NCBI GenBank assembly: GCA_964304625.1 | Contig: OZ199838.1 | Coordinates: 9,486,001-9,550,000, forward strand | Direction: 5' to 3' | Source of the DNA: Kudoa neothunni | Lineage: Eukaryota; Cnidaria | Length of the DNA: 64,000 nucleotides | Shown here: positions 36,185 to 47,061 of the stretch, in pieces | Numbering within the stretch: position 1 is the stretch's first letter | Layout of the letters: the number at the start of each line of letters is the position of its first letter | The notes under the pieces: model-generated | What the model was told of the DNA's origin: nothing | The model's input: only the letters and a program-made list of their open reading frames with translations | Database searches by the model: none | Made by a program: the position numbers and the translations under genes

Positions 36185-36979
36185 CAGTAAAAAATCAATT
36201 TCACGCACTTGCGCGCGCGATTATTTCAGAAAAAATTGGCATTTAATGATTAGATTGCATTCATAAAGGCTAGTTCACTATATATTAATTTTTAAACGAT
36301 AATTAAAACTCGAGAAACGTGTTAACATCACAAAAATATCTTTCAACGGTCTATGAAATATTCTTCTTGTTGCTATCGGTGGAATAAGGCAGTTTCATCT
36401 ACATTGTATATAACATTTTCAGAGTATATTTTAAAAAATATTCTGATTTGATCGATCCACTCTAAAATAGTTTCAGCCGAAGCATCAACAGATTAATTAA
36501 TAAAATTTGGTTTTAAAATGTTGGACTCTTCTTAAAACAGCGAAATTCATCACGAATTGCACACGAAAGTAAACCTTTTTCTTTGACCAATTTATTTCTC
36601 TTGATAATTATTGTGACGACGCTTACTACAATCTTTCTGATTCGTGTCCACCCAATCCACTCATATACATCTTTATCAACAGAATTAAATTGTCTTGCAT
36701 GCAAATGATTTCTATTTTTTAGATTATAAAACCATTTATAGGTTTTGATAATTCTATTTTTCATCTCTAGGATGCCATTAGGAGTCGGACAATAGATATT
36801 TCAAAATGTGATACAGTGGCAGTTTTAGGGTCGTTAGATTGAAGACTTCATAATAATTAGTAATATTGTACTCTTCGAAAATAGATATAGTTTAGGAATT
36901 TTTTGGCATTTGACATTGGCTTAACTAACTTATAAACAAGAAGTGCCCAGAAAAAGTGCGTGAAATTGGTTACTTACTG
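36185..36979 (-). mobile_element. Nested, internally deleted Tigger
   Basis: 795 bp with ends CAGTAAAAAATCAATTTCAC and, reversed, CAGTAAGTAACCAATTTCAC, each followed by GCACTT and flanked by TA (36183-36184, 36980-36981). These ends match the 54487-58789 family, not the surrounding element. It carries only the N-terminal half of a transposase on the minus strand. Confidence 0.88.
36375..36764 (-). pseudogene. Tigger transposase N-terminal half
   Basis: Minus strand: KNRIIKTYKWFYNLKNRN...DKDVYEWIGWTRIRKIVVS (CENP-B-type HTH), ending CFKKSPTF at 36513. Then, in another frame, AETILEWIDQIR and YNVDETALFHR with the first catalytic Asp (about 36370-36440). The rest of the transposase is deleted, the same breakpoint region as in the unrelated derivative at 10531-11556. 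Confidence 0.8.
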
Positions 36980-37405
36980 TATAAAGGAGTGGAATTAAAA
37001 GGCAATGAAGCAATCAAAAAACCTGTAATGGAATTATAGAATGCTTAATTTATAGGGATGAAATTCCCACATAATGTCATTGGTAAATTTAAAGAGACCC
37101 CCTGTTTTAAAGGAATTAATGAACTTTCCGTTAAATATTAACGATCAAAACAGTTGTTGGATGTCTTCAACTATCTTCATGATATTTTAAAAACTCTTGA
37201 TCAAAAGTTCGCGAAAGATAAGGAAAAGTTCGTATATTATTAGATCGACGCATTTAACATCTTTAATTTAATAATACAAACAAGATCGATCATTTTTTCG
37301 TTAAAAAATAAAAAATTTATTCTAGTGACACGTGCGCTAAACCTCGATATTGAGCAATAAAAACTCAGGTCCCGATTTAGCGCGCAATATCGAGACCTTA
37401 CTGTA

Positions 37406-38458
37406 TCTGTAAAGGACTGTCGGTAAGTATGTGCCCCTAAGTACGCATGTGTAGGAAAATTTTTACCTTATAGATAGATATTTATGTAATTTTTAATAAT
37501 TTAAAAATCCACTAATTTTTTATTACATTAATCAAAATTCAAAATTAATGTAGGGAATTGTTATGTCCTCGATGCTAAATTTGTTAAGCGGATTACGAGG
37601 TTCCAGTAATAGGATTATATTGTTTATTCGTGGGTGCCACTTAAGTACATTGAACTTCTGCAAGTTATCTCGAACGTTTTTGATGGTTCAAACTTAAGCT
37701 ATTATTCCAAGATAAATTTTATATCATTTGTATATCTGTACGTTTAAAGTAGATGTGTCCATTTGGATGTGTACTTAAATACACTCTTTATTTTTGGAAC
37801 TTTTAATATATTTGACTTGATAGATACACTTTGAAAGTTCTATAGATTACATCTAATATAGCAAAAATATGAAAATTTTCTAAATTAATGAAGAATTGGA
37901 AACGTATGTTATAATCAGATAGATTCAATGCCTACATATTGAAACTAAATCCCCAAATTTTTGTTATAGTGTCCGTTGAACTTAATTTTGAGTGATAAGA
38001 TTTAATCTATAGATTTAAATCTTATTTATCTAATTATTTTAATATTTTTGTTCATATTTAGAAGCTATATAACAGTTTTGAGGAAACAGTGTATATAAAT
38101 GTGTCGGATAGAGATATTAACTTGAGCAATAAAAATTAATCATCGTAAATTATTATCGAGTTAATCAGGTTTTTCTACTTTCATAGTCTCTCCAAAATTA
38201 TCTCAATTTTTTACTGTGCCCACCACAGTCGTTAACAGTATGATATTTAAAAAAAGATTTATTTAATTTCTCCTCCGGGCTACTCAAGAGTCTTATATTT
38301 CTCTATTTTTTGACCGTCTTCTATTATGAAATTTTCCCAATCCCGTGCGAAGCTGGGCAGTTCGCGTTAATATACGTTATTTTTTAAACTATTCCAAGGT
38401 TTCTTATAGGATTTTATTCCTAAACTTTGTTACTGCGGATTACAATGATTATTACATT
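37406..38458. other. Intergenic DNA, no feature recognised
   Basis: AT-rich. No gene or bounded repeat supported. Confidence 0.5.
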
Positions 38459-38944
38459 ATTTTGTTTACAACATGAAACCTAAGGCACAACTTATTAGGT
38501 TGTTAAAGTATGACTATTTAGGCCTTCTTCATTTACGTTGTAGGCATTGCGGCGTCATATTAAGGCGACTTACGTTTATACGGTACTACGGGATTTTAAC
38601 CCACTAAACATCCTCGTTTTGGAGCAAGCACTACTCCTAACCATACCCTGGACTATAACCCATAATTAGTCTGGGAAAGTCGCCTGAATGCGAGTGTCGG
38701 CCCTATAGGAACCCCCTACTAGGTTTTATTTTGTTCCTGTACCCTGGCGTTTATGAGCACCCTTGATCTACCCTTCCCCCCTCTGTTCCAAGCAAGACCA
38801 CGATAAATCGTAGATCCCTGAGATAATCACAGCCTTCCAACTTAATTTCGGATTAGGAGTACAGGAACGCCCGGACTAGGCCCCAAGCTCGTGATCTCAC
38901 GGTTTGTGAGGCACACCTAACACTACTATGCCATACTGCCAAGG
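38459..38944 (-). mobile_element. tRNA-derived SINE, family A, copy 2
   Basis: Close relative of 22443-22931 over its whole length, including the minus-strand head (GGCATAGTAGTGTTAGG, GTGAGATCACGAGC) and the GGATTAGGAGTACAGGAACG block. It directly abuts the MULE-type repeat at 38945. Confidence 0.78.
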
Positions 38945-39425
38945 ATATCGGCTATTACTACGTTAGCATATAATTCCATGTCGAGACTGTCTGTTGCCAT
39001 GACAACGAAGTTCCCCATAACCACACAACATTATATATTTCTATCCATTCGTTAGTAAAAGGAACATATTTTATTGTAAAAATTCTAATTTTCGTAGAAT
39101 TCATTCACATAATTTTTAGCCTATGTATAATATATTCGTGAATTTTTCACACTTGTTGTAACAGTTTCTTTATCATTAAATATTTGATAACAAAATTATT
39201 TAATTCAAACTAGGAAATATAATTAATGGATTTTTTTTCAACATAGTCGATGTTCTAAGTCATAAATAGAGATCATATAATCATTGATTTAATTGCGAGT
39301 ATCTAAAATTTTATTTTAACTTCAGATAATTGTGCGAAATCGATTGACACATCGTTATATAACTTTATTATGCTTCGTGGATATTTGATTTAATTATGTA
39401 ATTTTTTATTTCTCTTTTCTCCTAA
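38945..39425 (+). repeat. Long MULE-type terminal repeat (solo)
   Basis: About 480 bp, roughly 80% identical by eye to 49671-50147 and in the same orientation. The first 70 bp (GGCTATTACTACG...TCTGTTGCCATGAC) resemble the MULE 2 end. No transposase is attached here, and SINEs flank it on both sides. Confidence 0.72.
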
Positions 39426-39890
39426 TTTATTTGTTTGCAAGATAAAACCCCTGACGCAACTTACTAGGTTGCGGAGTTATGGCTGGTTAGGCCGTCCCCA
39501 TTAACGTATAGGCACCGCAGGACGAGTAACACTCATCTCCTTACCTTTCTGCGGTAACTTAACCCACCAAACATCCTCGTTTCCAAGGTAATCACCGACC
39601 CTAACTCAACCCATAAATTCGTAAGGATTTTGGCTCCACAGAGATTCCAAGCCTGTTAATGCATCCCCGATAATTCAAACTTTTAATTCACCCTCGTTTG
39701 TTAGATCGAACTATAACTACAGATGAAATTACGCTTACAATGCAATCTTATTATAACAACAGCTCTCAATATGAAATAGAGACACTCGTCCTGAAATAGT
39801 ACATTGATCAGCAGCGAGGATCGATCTAGCACATCCGAGTATTGAGTCTGGTCACTGCATCACCGTGCTGTGTCCTCAGCGGAATAAGAA
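39426..39890 (-). mobile_element. tRNA-derived SINE, family B, copy 2
   Basis: Relative of 14437-14891: same tail (TTTGTTTGCAAG...GCGCAACTT-like) and middle (GATTTTGGCTCCACAGAG). On the minus strand its head near 39890 reads GGACACAGCACGGTGATGC with a B-box-like GATCGATCC. Confidence 0.72.
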
Positions 39891-40685
39891 TGTCGACTAT
39901 CAAGCCCCAAAACGTATATGAATCTATCCAGATGAGATTACGATTACAAAACACCTAATAATGAGTTAGAAAAGTGGTTCTTAACTTGGGTTGGGGAAAA
40001 ATTACAAATTTAGAAGTGAATCTAGGAATAAGATTCACCATTATAGTTATGCCTCCAAACCTCAACTTGTATTGTCTATTATCATTCCCAACTAAAAAAA
40101 GTTAACTAAATACATTAAAATTTGAGAAGTGACAATTGTTGTGGAGCAGAATAATCAAGTACGACTAGTTTTGATTGTATTTAATTATTTCTAATTGCTA
40201 GCAGAATAGCGTCGGATTAGGAATAATTGAATATGACCAAGAATAAAATTATTCACTACATAAATCGCCTATAATTAAACATTGCTAGGGCTTAAAATGG
40301 CGACAGCACAAGAGTACGCATTCATCAGACTCCACTCCCCGTAACAATGGCCACGGTCTGAATAACGTCATAAAGTATTTAAAATCAGGTGGGTTCGTCG
40401 ACATGTACTACGAGACAGGTGAGGTTCAGAAATATCCAAAAAATTAAGAACTGTTAAATAGGAACAAGTTTTTAGTAACTATTACATGGATGATACTCGA
40501 TAAAAAGACGAACAACACATCAATATACGTTTAAACATATAAAATTTATTGTAAGTTAGGAAAGCTAAAAAAATTAAACAACAATATCGTTATCGATAAC
40601 ATCAGCAATGAGGTTGGTCACATTGTCGGTATCAGCTGATTTCACTAAAAGTGGACACGCGAAATTAGAAACAAATCAAAAAAAT
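39891..40685. other. Intergenic DNA with a hAT-like end
   Basis: At 39972 AGTGGTTCTTAACTTGGG resembles a hAT terminus, but no partner was found. The rest is 3' flank of the V-ATPase D gene. Confidence 0.4.
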
Positions 40686-41709
40686 TCAATTACATTCAAC
40701 TAGATCTCCGTTAATTTGAGGGGAAGAATTGCCTTTTTCAGCCATTTTTTTCTTTAGAATAGCTTGTTTTTTCTCTTGAAACTTTTTTAATCGGTAAAAC
40801 TCCTCTCTTTCCATTTCATCGAGTTCGTTGGTGATAAAACCTATAGTGTTTTCCAATTTTGGGATAATCACTATGAAATAAGCTTCAATATGAGCGCGAA
40901 TAAAATTATGATTCTATTTACCATGCTCGATAGCATTAACTCTACGATTTGTGAGTTTGATAGCTTGATCCAGTGTTACAAAGGATGTCTAGATCACATC
41001 AAAATATAAAACAATTCAACCAATAGTTGAATTAATCTTTTAAGAATACTTGTAATGAGGCTAGCTCAATCAATTGCTTAAGAACTTTATCGTATTGTTT
41101 AGCGACATTAACGACACGATCACCTCCTCGATCAAGAGCAGTTAGCTCAAATTCTACCTCAAGTTAACCTAATTGCAGCAAAAATACGAAAAATTACTTC
41201 CAGATCCTTCTTTGGTGTATTCGAATCCAATTAATTTGATGCCAGCAATATTTTCTTGTTTTGTTTCAATTTTGACCCATGCTGCATCGTTATATTCTAG
41301 CACAGTGTGTCTGAAAAGATGGTAAATTCCAATATTGTATTAAGGATAAAAAATACTTAAAAAATGGAGCAACGTAACTAGCTTCAGTCATGCTAAAACA
41401 AGCATCCTTCATATTCTCGCCAATTTGACATTTGTTCTATTTAACGAAACAAGTCAATGAAATCAATAGATGAAAATATTTTTGCATAAACCGACTTCAG
41501 CAAGTATAGCTACCAACTTTCTAAATCGTATAGAAAGAGCATCTGACTTTTTCTTCAACAGCCCATAACCTTTTTGAGCTGCTCTACATCGTGCTTTGAC
41601 GATGGCCAAATTCCTTAAAAATTAGCCAAAGTAGTCCAAAAAATTTTTAAAAATTTGTAACCACATACATTCTCGATGGAAATATATTTAACCTGTCGTT
41701 TGACGACAT
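40686..41709 (-). CDS. ATP6V1D: V-type ATPase subunit D
   Basis: Seven exons (41709-41669, 41613-41496, 41436-41357, 41310-41198, 41153-41050, 40988-40922, 40870-40686) total 708 nt, an uninterrupted 235-aa protein. It begins MSSNDRLNIFPSRM, like the universal subunit D start, continues KARCRAAQKGYGLLKKKSDA and ITNRRVNAIEH-type sequence, and ends VIIPKLENTIGFITNELDEM...EEFYRLKKFQEKK. Subunit D forms the central rotor stalk of the V1 sector that couples ATP hydrolysis to proton pumping into lysosomes and other acidic compartments. The long N- and C-terminal helices form its coiled coil. The tail is shorter than in human (247 aa). The gene is divergent from RBBP5. Confidence 0.95.
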
Positions 41710-41974
41710 TGCTGGGCTTAAGAAGTGGCGTCGAAAGTAAACGAGAGGTTAATTCTATCCCGATCGCAGTCGCGAATTAGATGTTTAAAATTTGATTGCG
41801 TTTATTCATTCACTCGATTTTATTTTTAAACTGTAATAAAAATTTTATATTTGAGGTTCCGAACTTAAAATCAATTAATAATCAATTGTAGACACCCTTG
41901 CATGCGCATAATTTTTAGAAGGCGCGGTACCATTTAAAAGAATTCACACATTCTCACCACTTGGAAATATAAAT
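41710..41974. promoter_or_regulatory. Shared divergent intergenic region (ATP6V1D / RBBP5)
   Basis: 265 bp separate the two start codons, which face away from each other, so both promoters must lie here or overlap the 5' ends. I see no certain TATA box or initiator. Confidence 0.5.
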
Positions 41975-44073
41975 ATGCAAAAGTCATGGATGGGTGGGTT
42001 TCACCGTTTCAAAAGTATATTTGTAAGTATCTCAAATTGGCAATGATGTTTATTTTTAGAGGTTTCAGATCCAAATTCACTTCCAAAAGTTATTAACATT
42101 GTTCCAACCTAATCCTATCTAAACACAATAGGAAATTATTGATGTTATTGATCCATACACATTGTGTGTTTGTATGAATTTCAATCGGGCTGGTACACTC
42201 TTAGCTATCGGTTGTAATGATGGTCGACTTATAATATGGGATTTTATAACTAACACTATCGCTCGAACACTGCCAGGTCACACTAGCACAGTTGTGTCAC
42301 TATCGTATTTAAATGGTAGATTACTTTTTGGGGTGACACTTATTTAGTTGGTCTCAGGATGACAAATACATTTGCACAGGTTCCACTGACCGTACGGTTA
42401 TAGTATGGGATATTGTTGCACAAAAGCAACTGTATAGATGTGCTGAATTTGTGTCTAATATCACCAAAGTTCAATTTCATCCGAGATCGAAGTAGATTTT
42501 GTTCACTTTGCTAATAATGAGGTCAACTTGTACTATAGAAACCATATTTTAATAACGTCATGGTTTGAATCACCAACAGTGTTCAACTTGAAAACCAAAG
42601 AGTATTTTCCTTTGATCAAGGCTGGAGTATAATATATTTGTTGTTAATGATATATTTTAAATGATTAATAGAGTTCAAATAGTATCTTTAATATATAAAA
42701 TCATGTTTAAATATTAAACCAGCCATACAAAAACCAAGCGGTAGCTACATTGATACCACAGGATTGGTTGCTGCATACAGCAAACGAGGAAAATATATAT
42801 TTGTTGGAGATTGCTTAGGAAATGTCATTTCTTATGGTGTATATCTATCAATTAAAAGAATTCTAGATTTTCGTGTTTGATGGGTATTGTTTGAAATTTT
42901 TGATGGGATTTCGTTGGGATACTCCAGTAAAGAAGCCATTACCTGACGATAACCACTCCAATTCTACCATTACTGAAGCCTCATCATCCAAACCTAAAAA
43001 ACGTCGTAATCCCCAACATCTTAAGTCTCTAATAAAAGAATTTCAATTTTCCACAAAGTGTGAAACGTAATGCTCAAACTACACAAATGGATACATCTAA
43101 CACTAACATAATATACATAACATGGTTGTAGAGACTGCTTTGTCGTGGTCTCGTTCGATCGTTTTATTCGATTATATTCGATCGACCAGGTAGTTTCTGC
43201 TATAGAAACAAATGAGTCAAGTGACACGCAACAACCAACCTTTTATCAAGATTCACCTAATAACAATATTAAATGTCTGCTACCGATGAAAGAATATTTT
43301 ACGTCAGAGAATTAGTATGTGGAATGCAATTCTTATAATTCTTTGGATGTATCGATATTTAATTTACATCATATAGCTCTTATTGGATCACTTGTAAATT
43401 TTCGAATGATGGAAAATTTATTTTCGCAAGTAGATAAAATTATTGTTGTGAATCATATTGTTTAATTTACATTTAGTTGGTGATAAATTAAATTCGATAT
43501 ATATTTGGTCGGTGAAAGCTTCCGAACCAAGATGTGTTCTTACTATGGAAAGTTTATCCGATACTATTACTGATATTGTTGTAGGATTCTTTGACAGTTA
43601 TTTGCTTATGACAATTTATCACTTTTAGTGGCATCCATTGTATTCTATTATTTGTTCGTTGACTAATGGCCGTTGTAACGTTTGGGGAAAGAGGATCGAA
43701 GTAATAATAAAACATAAGATGTTAACAACTTTACTTATTCCAATGGACAGGAATCTTGGTGTAGCTACGAGCCAAATTTCACCCAATGTGATAAGTGTGT
43801 GGAACATTGCGAAACTGAGCGAGAATTTGATCAAAAAGATGAAGATATTGATAAATTAAACGATTCTAATTTGGATAAACCAGTAGATGAAAAAATTGAT
43901 ATTGTTGGATGTAATGATTCTCCACCTCCATATTTAAGCAGGTAGAAAATTTTAATATTATAAATTGATTTCACTTTGTTTCAAGTGATGAGAATTCGCT
44001 CCAAGAAAATCTCTGTTTTTTAGGATACAGCTCCGACGGTTGTGGTTTCTCTAGTGATAGCAATTCTTATTAA
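41975..44073 (+). CDS. RBBP5: RBBP5, WD-repeat subunit of MLL/SET1 complexes
   Basis: A multi-exon gene with clear RBBP5 order: CVCMNFNRAGTLLAIGCN and DGRLIIWDF (42132-42304); WSQDDKYICTGSTDRTV (42348-42491); TSWFESPTVFNLK (42539-42626); GLVAAYSKRGKYIFVGD (42723-42823); IFVFDGYCLKFLMGF (42867-43057); CFVVVSFDRFIRLYS (from 43132); CKFSNDGKFIFA (about 43377-43430); LNSIYIWSVKA; WHPLYSIICSLTNG (43631-43702); then an acidic tail EREFDQKDEDIDK and SSDE, with the stop at 44071-44073. RBBP5 binds ASH2L and stimulates H3K4 methylation. A basic stretch (KPKKRRNPQHLK) lies inside one blade. Two points are unsure: the first two short exons (start 41975), and the join near 42626/42723, where the best splice sites are out of phase by one base. 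Confidence 0.9.
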
Positions 44074-45240
44074 TAATTTAAATTTTATCAGAATACATGT
44101 GTGTGTTTATTTTGTCGTGGATTAAAAAAGGTTTGAATTATTGTTCAATTATTTATTTTTAAAAAAATAAAATTCAAATTGTATATAATTTTAATATTAG
44201 TTTAATTTTAACAATTATCGATGCTGAAGAAAAATTTAGGAACGAAAAGGTTAACTTAAATTATTTAGCTAATATCCTTAATTTTATTAAAATATTTATT
44301 GTGTAAATTAATTATACAATGGTTTCGTTTTAAATATATATTAAAAATTTTTAATCACCAAGACAGGAATTATTTTTGATATTAAAACAAAAAATTAACA
44401 AATATGAAATCCTTCCAGTAATTTTTTTAGAAATTATTTAAATTCTAACAAAGTATAGACAGTTACACATAATATTCTAAAATAAAAAATTTAATGAACT
44501 TTGTTCAATTATATATACATATTTAGAAATAAAATTTATAACAGATTTCTAAGTTAAAAATTCTCTTATAATAATCAAAATATTTTTTCTATATAAAATC
44601 TTTATTTTTGTTAATTATTGTACTTACTAAAATAAAGTGTCAGCAAAGAAGGAATTATCATATAATAGAATGCGAAATTAACCCTCTAATGAATTTGGGA
44701 TAATTTTTTACCCAAAATTCATCGGAGTGCAGTCGATTTTTAGTACATTGGAGGATCAATGCAAACAATTATTTTTATATCAATAATTGACATTAAATGA
44801 ATATTAAATGTGATTTTTATCGTTTCTTTCTCTCAACAAGTTCACAGAATTCTGGCAAGATATTTAGAAGAGCAACATGCACAAAATTGATTTCGAGACG
44901 TAGTTGTTATGGGAACAAAACTTGGCAAATATAGAATCGTAAAAATAGGCTGTTGTAGAAGGATAATTTATTCTTATTGCATAGTCTGCAACATCAAGAA
45001 ATATTTTTAGGAAGTTTTTAGTTTTTACCAAATATGCTACAGAATAACTTTGGTTTTTATTTTATATTTCACGAATTAAATTAGAAAATATATAAATTTT
45101 GTAAATAAATTTAAAATATTTTGAAGAAACAATAAGGCCAAGGCATATTCGAAATTTTAATAATTACGCTAATGTTAAAACATACCTAATGATAATGAAT
45201 ATATGATGATGAAATTGGATTCAGACTTTATTGAAATTAC
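44074..45240. other. Intergenic DNA, no gene recognised
   Basis: AT-rich 3' flank of RBBP5. Nothing coding or bounded is supported. Confidence 0.5.
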
Positions 45241-45269
45241 CCCCGGGCCTCAGGTTAAAAACCGCTGGT
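45241..45269. repeat. hAT-like right end (solo)
   Basis: Its reverse complement reads CAGCGGTTTTTAACCTGAGG, a common hAT terminus. No left partner found. Confidence 0.45.
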
Positions 45270-45310
45270 TTAGTGAATTGTTTCCCCGCCTGGTATTTGC
45301 AGATTCGTAA

Positions 45311-45546
45311 GGCACTGGCTGCTGACACGGAAGTTTGTAATCCAATATGGCAACTATGCAGGCGCTCTTCCCATTTTTAATCCCGGCAACTCCTATTTAT
45401 AGTTTATCTATAAAGTTTATTTTTGAGATTCTGCTATATTTAATTATTTTTGGTTCCTAGAAGCGATAGCTATGGCCCAGAAGTAATTAAATACAGTCAA
45501 AACTATACCTAACGGGATATTATGATTCGTGTCAATAGCCACTTCC
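45311..45546. mobile_element. Short MULE-type MITE
   Basis: The left end GGCACTGGCTGCTGACACGG and the right end reversed, GGAAGTGGCTATTGACACG, form an inverted pair of about 35 bp around a 236-bp non-coding element. The end sequence is that of the MULEs elsewhere in the window. Flanking 9-mers match only partly. Confidence 0.6.
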
Positions 45547-45734
45547 GATCCTAAAGGGTTCGCGCACCACTAATTCAAAGGGTCCATGAGAAGATTTATC
45601 CTTAAAAAAATTATTCTTTCGTAAATTTCTGTATATAATAAAAACTTTCTTTAAAAACATAATTCCGTAACAACATAATAAAAAATATAAGAATATAGGT
45701 GTTTAATACATCTAGGATTCGTATTTATTTAATT

Positions 45735-45777
45735 TGGCCAATCGGGGGTCGATGAACCAAAAAGATTGGGGAACACT
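45735..45777. repeat. hAT-like right end (solo)
   Basis: Its reverse complement starts TAGTGTTCCCCAATCTTTTT and continues to CGACCCCCGATTGG, typical of hAT ends. The left end is not identified. Confidence 0.45.
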
Positions 45778-45784
45778 AGTTTAG

Positions 45785-45988
45785 TTGGAAAAATTCAGAG
45801 TAAATATGACAGTGACAACTGAGAAAAACCAAATTTTACAAAAATATGATTTTTATAAAAATAACAAAGGTGATCCATTTACCCAAAAAGGGCATGGTAA
45901 TAAATGTTGCACTTTTTGCGAAGAGTATACTGAAATAAATGGCGCAAGACCCATTTATCAGCGCTATGTGAAATCCTATTTAAATTAA
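45785..45988 (+). CDS. Unrecognised 67-codon ORF
   Basis: Reads TVTTEKNQILQKYDFYKNN then GNKCCTFCEEYTEINGARP. There is a CCxxC cluster but no second metal-binding half. It lies immediately after a hAT-type terminus. I do not recognise it; it may be a piece of a transposon or chance. Confidence 0.2.
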   Translation: MEKFRVNMTVTTEKNQILQKYDFYKNNKGDPFTQKGHGNKCCTFCEEYTEINGARPIYQRYVKSYLN

Positions 45989-46199
45989 CGAGGTCATTAT
46001 ATTTCAATTTTTTTATATTTCTATCGTTTTTGCATAGAATTTGATTCGCAAAACTAACATTTTTTTTCTAGGTGAAAAATAATTTCAAACTCATTTAAAT
46101 ATAAATGTTGTGGACACTTTACAAGAGTTAACTACAATTAGAACTCAGAAAGCAGAATTATATTCGTAGTGAAGCAAAAGGCACCTCCCTCACATAATA

Positions 46200-46857
46200 C
46201 AATGTTTCCCCGATTTTTTCTATCGCGCGTCACCTTTTTTGAAAAAAAGTTCTGTTCCTCACCCTTTTCAAAAGTATTGATTTTTTCAACTTAAACTGTT
46301 GATAACTTTGAATAAAGCTCCCCATCACATTAAAATTTGAAAGCAATTAATATATATTTCTTTTCTTAGTAAAATTTAAATGTATTCGATCAGACTTAAC
46401 TTAATTTATCGATGGACCTTAAAAAGTAATATCTTTATTTCTAGACTCCGGCAACAACAGCATCAAGTGGAACTCGTGGTAATTCAACCTTCATTAGGTA
46501 AGACTATCGTGTACACGGGGTTAATGAGCCGAAAATAAATAATATAGATACAAAATTGAATTAATCAAAATTATATTAGGTTTAATTAAAGAGGGGATAT
46601 ACGATTCTAAATGAGACAAAATTGAGATTCAAACCATTCCGATTCTATTCGTGTGAAAACACGTTAAATATTATTATTAATTTTTATACAATAATTAGTC
46701 GTTTCTTTTTGTACTTTTTTGATTGTCACTTAAGAATATGCGATATCGAAAATTGCAATATTGACTTCAAAGTACGTCATACTGCCCAATTATCTCATCA
46801 TTATCCGTGCCATACCAATAGTCAGGATTTTCCGCGTCCCACCGGTGTGAAACATTG
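46200..46857 (+). mobile_element. hAT-type MITE, copy 2
   Basis: Aligns with 18252-18921 over most of its length (TAAACTGTTGATAAC, CAGCATCAAGTGGAACTCG, AATGACTT/TTGACTTCAAAGTA). Ends are CAATGTTTCCCC and (reversed) CAATGTTTCACA. It lacks about 95 bp near the right end that copy 1 keeps. Flanking 8-mers are no longer identical. Confidence 0.82.
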
Positions 46858-47061
46858 TCACTGATATAACATTTTAAAAAAATTGTTCTTCGAAGTTACT
46901 TCTGTCCTAACTGAAGTAGTAAGCTACTTCGAAAATGACAAAAAGCGCGCCAATTCAATAACATCGCCATAACGTACAACACAAAAAAACTTCTATCAGA
47001 CTAGTTGATTTTGTTGATAACGATAACAAAAAGAATGGCAACTCCTTGGCAGATTGTACTA

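Larger units (their letters stand above)
35364..37403 (+). mobile_element. Tigger element, host of a nested Tigger
   Basis: 2,040 bp with ends CAGTAAGGTCTCGATATTGC on both sides (the right one reversed, almost identical over the first 20 bp), flanked by TA (35362-35363, 37404-37405). Plus-strand transposase traces lie at about 35900-36110 (LSGTKGLLKNFEILCRLKIH) and 37150-37270 (FNYLHDILKTLDQKF then DKEKFVYY). It is split by a second Tigger at 36185-36979 with different ends. Confidence 0.88.

Noticed and set aside
43700-43750. Apparent frameshift before the RBBP5 acidic tail
   Set aside because: A 50-nt intron ending in GGACAG gives GKRIE-ESWCSYEPNF in frame.
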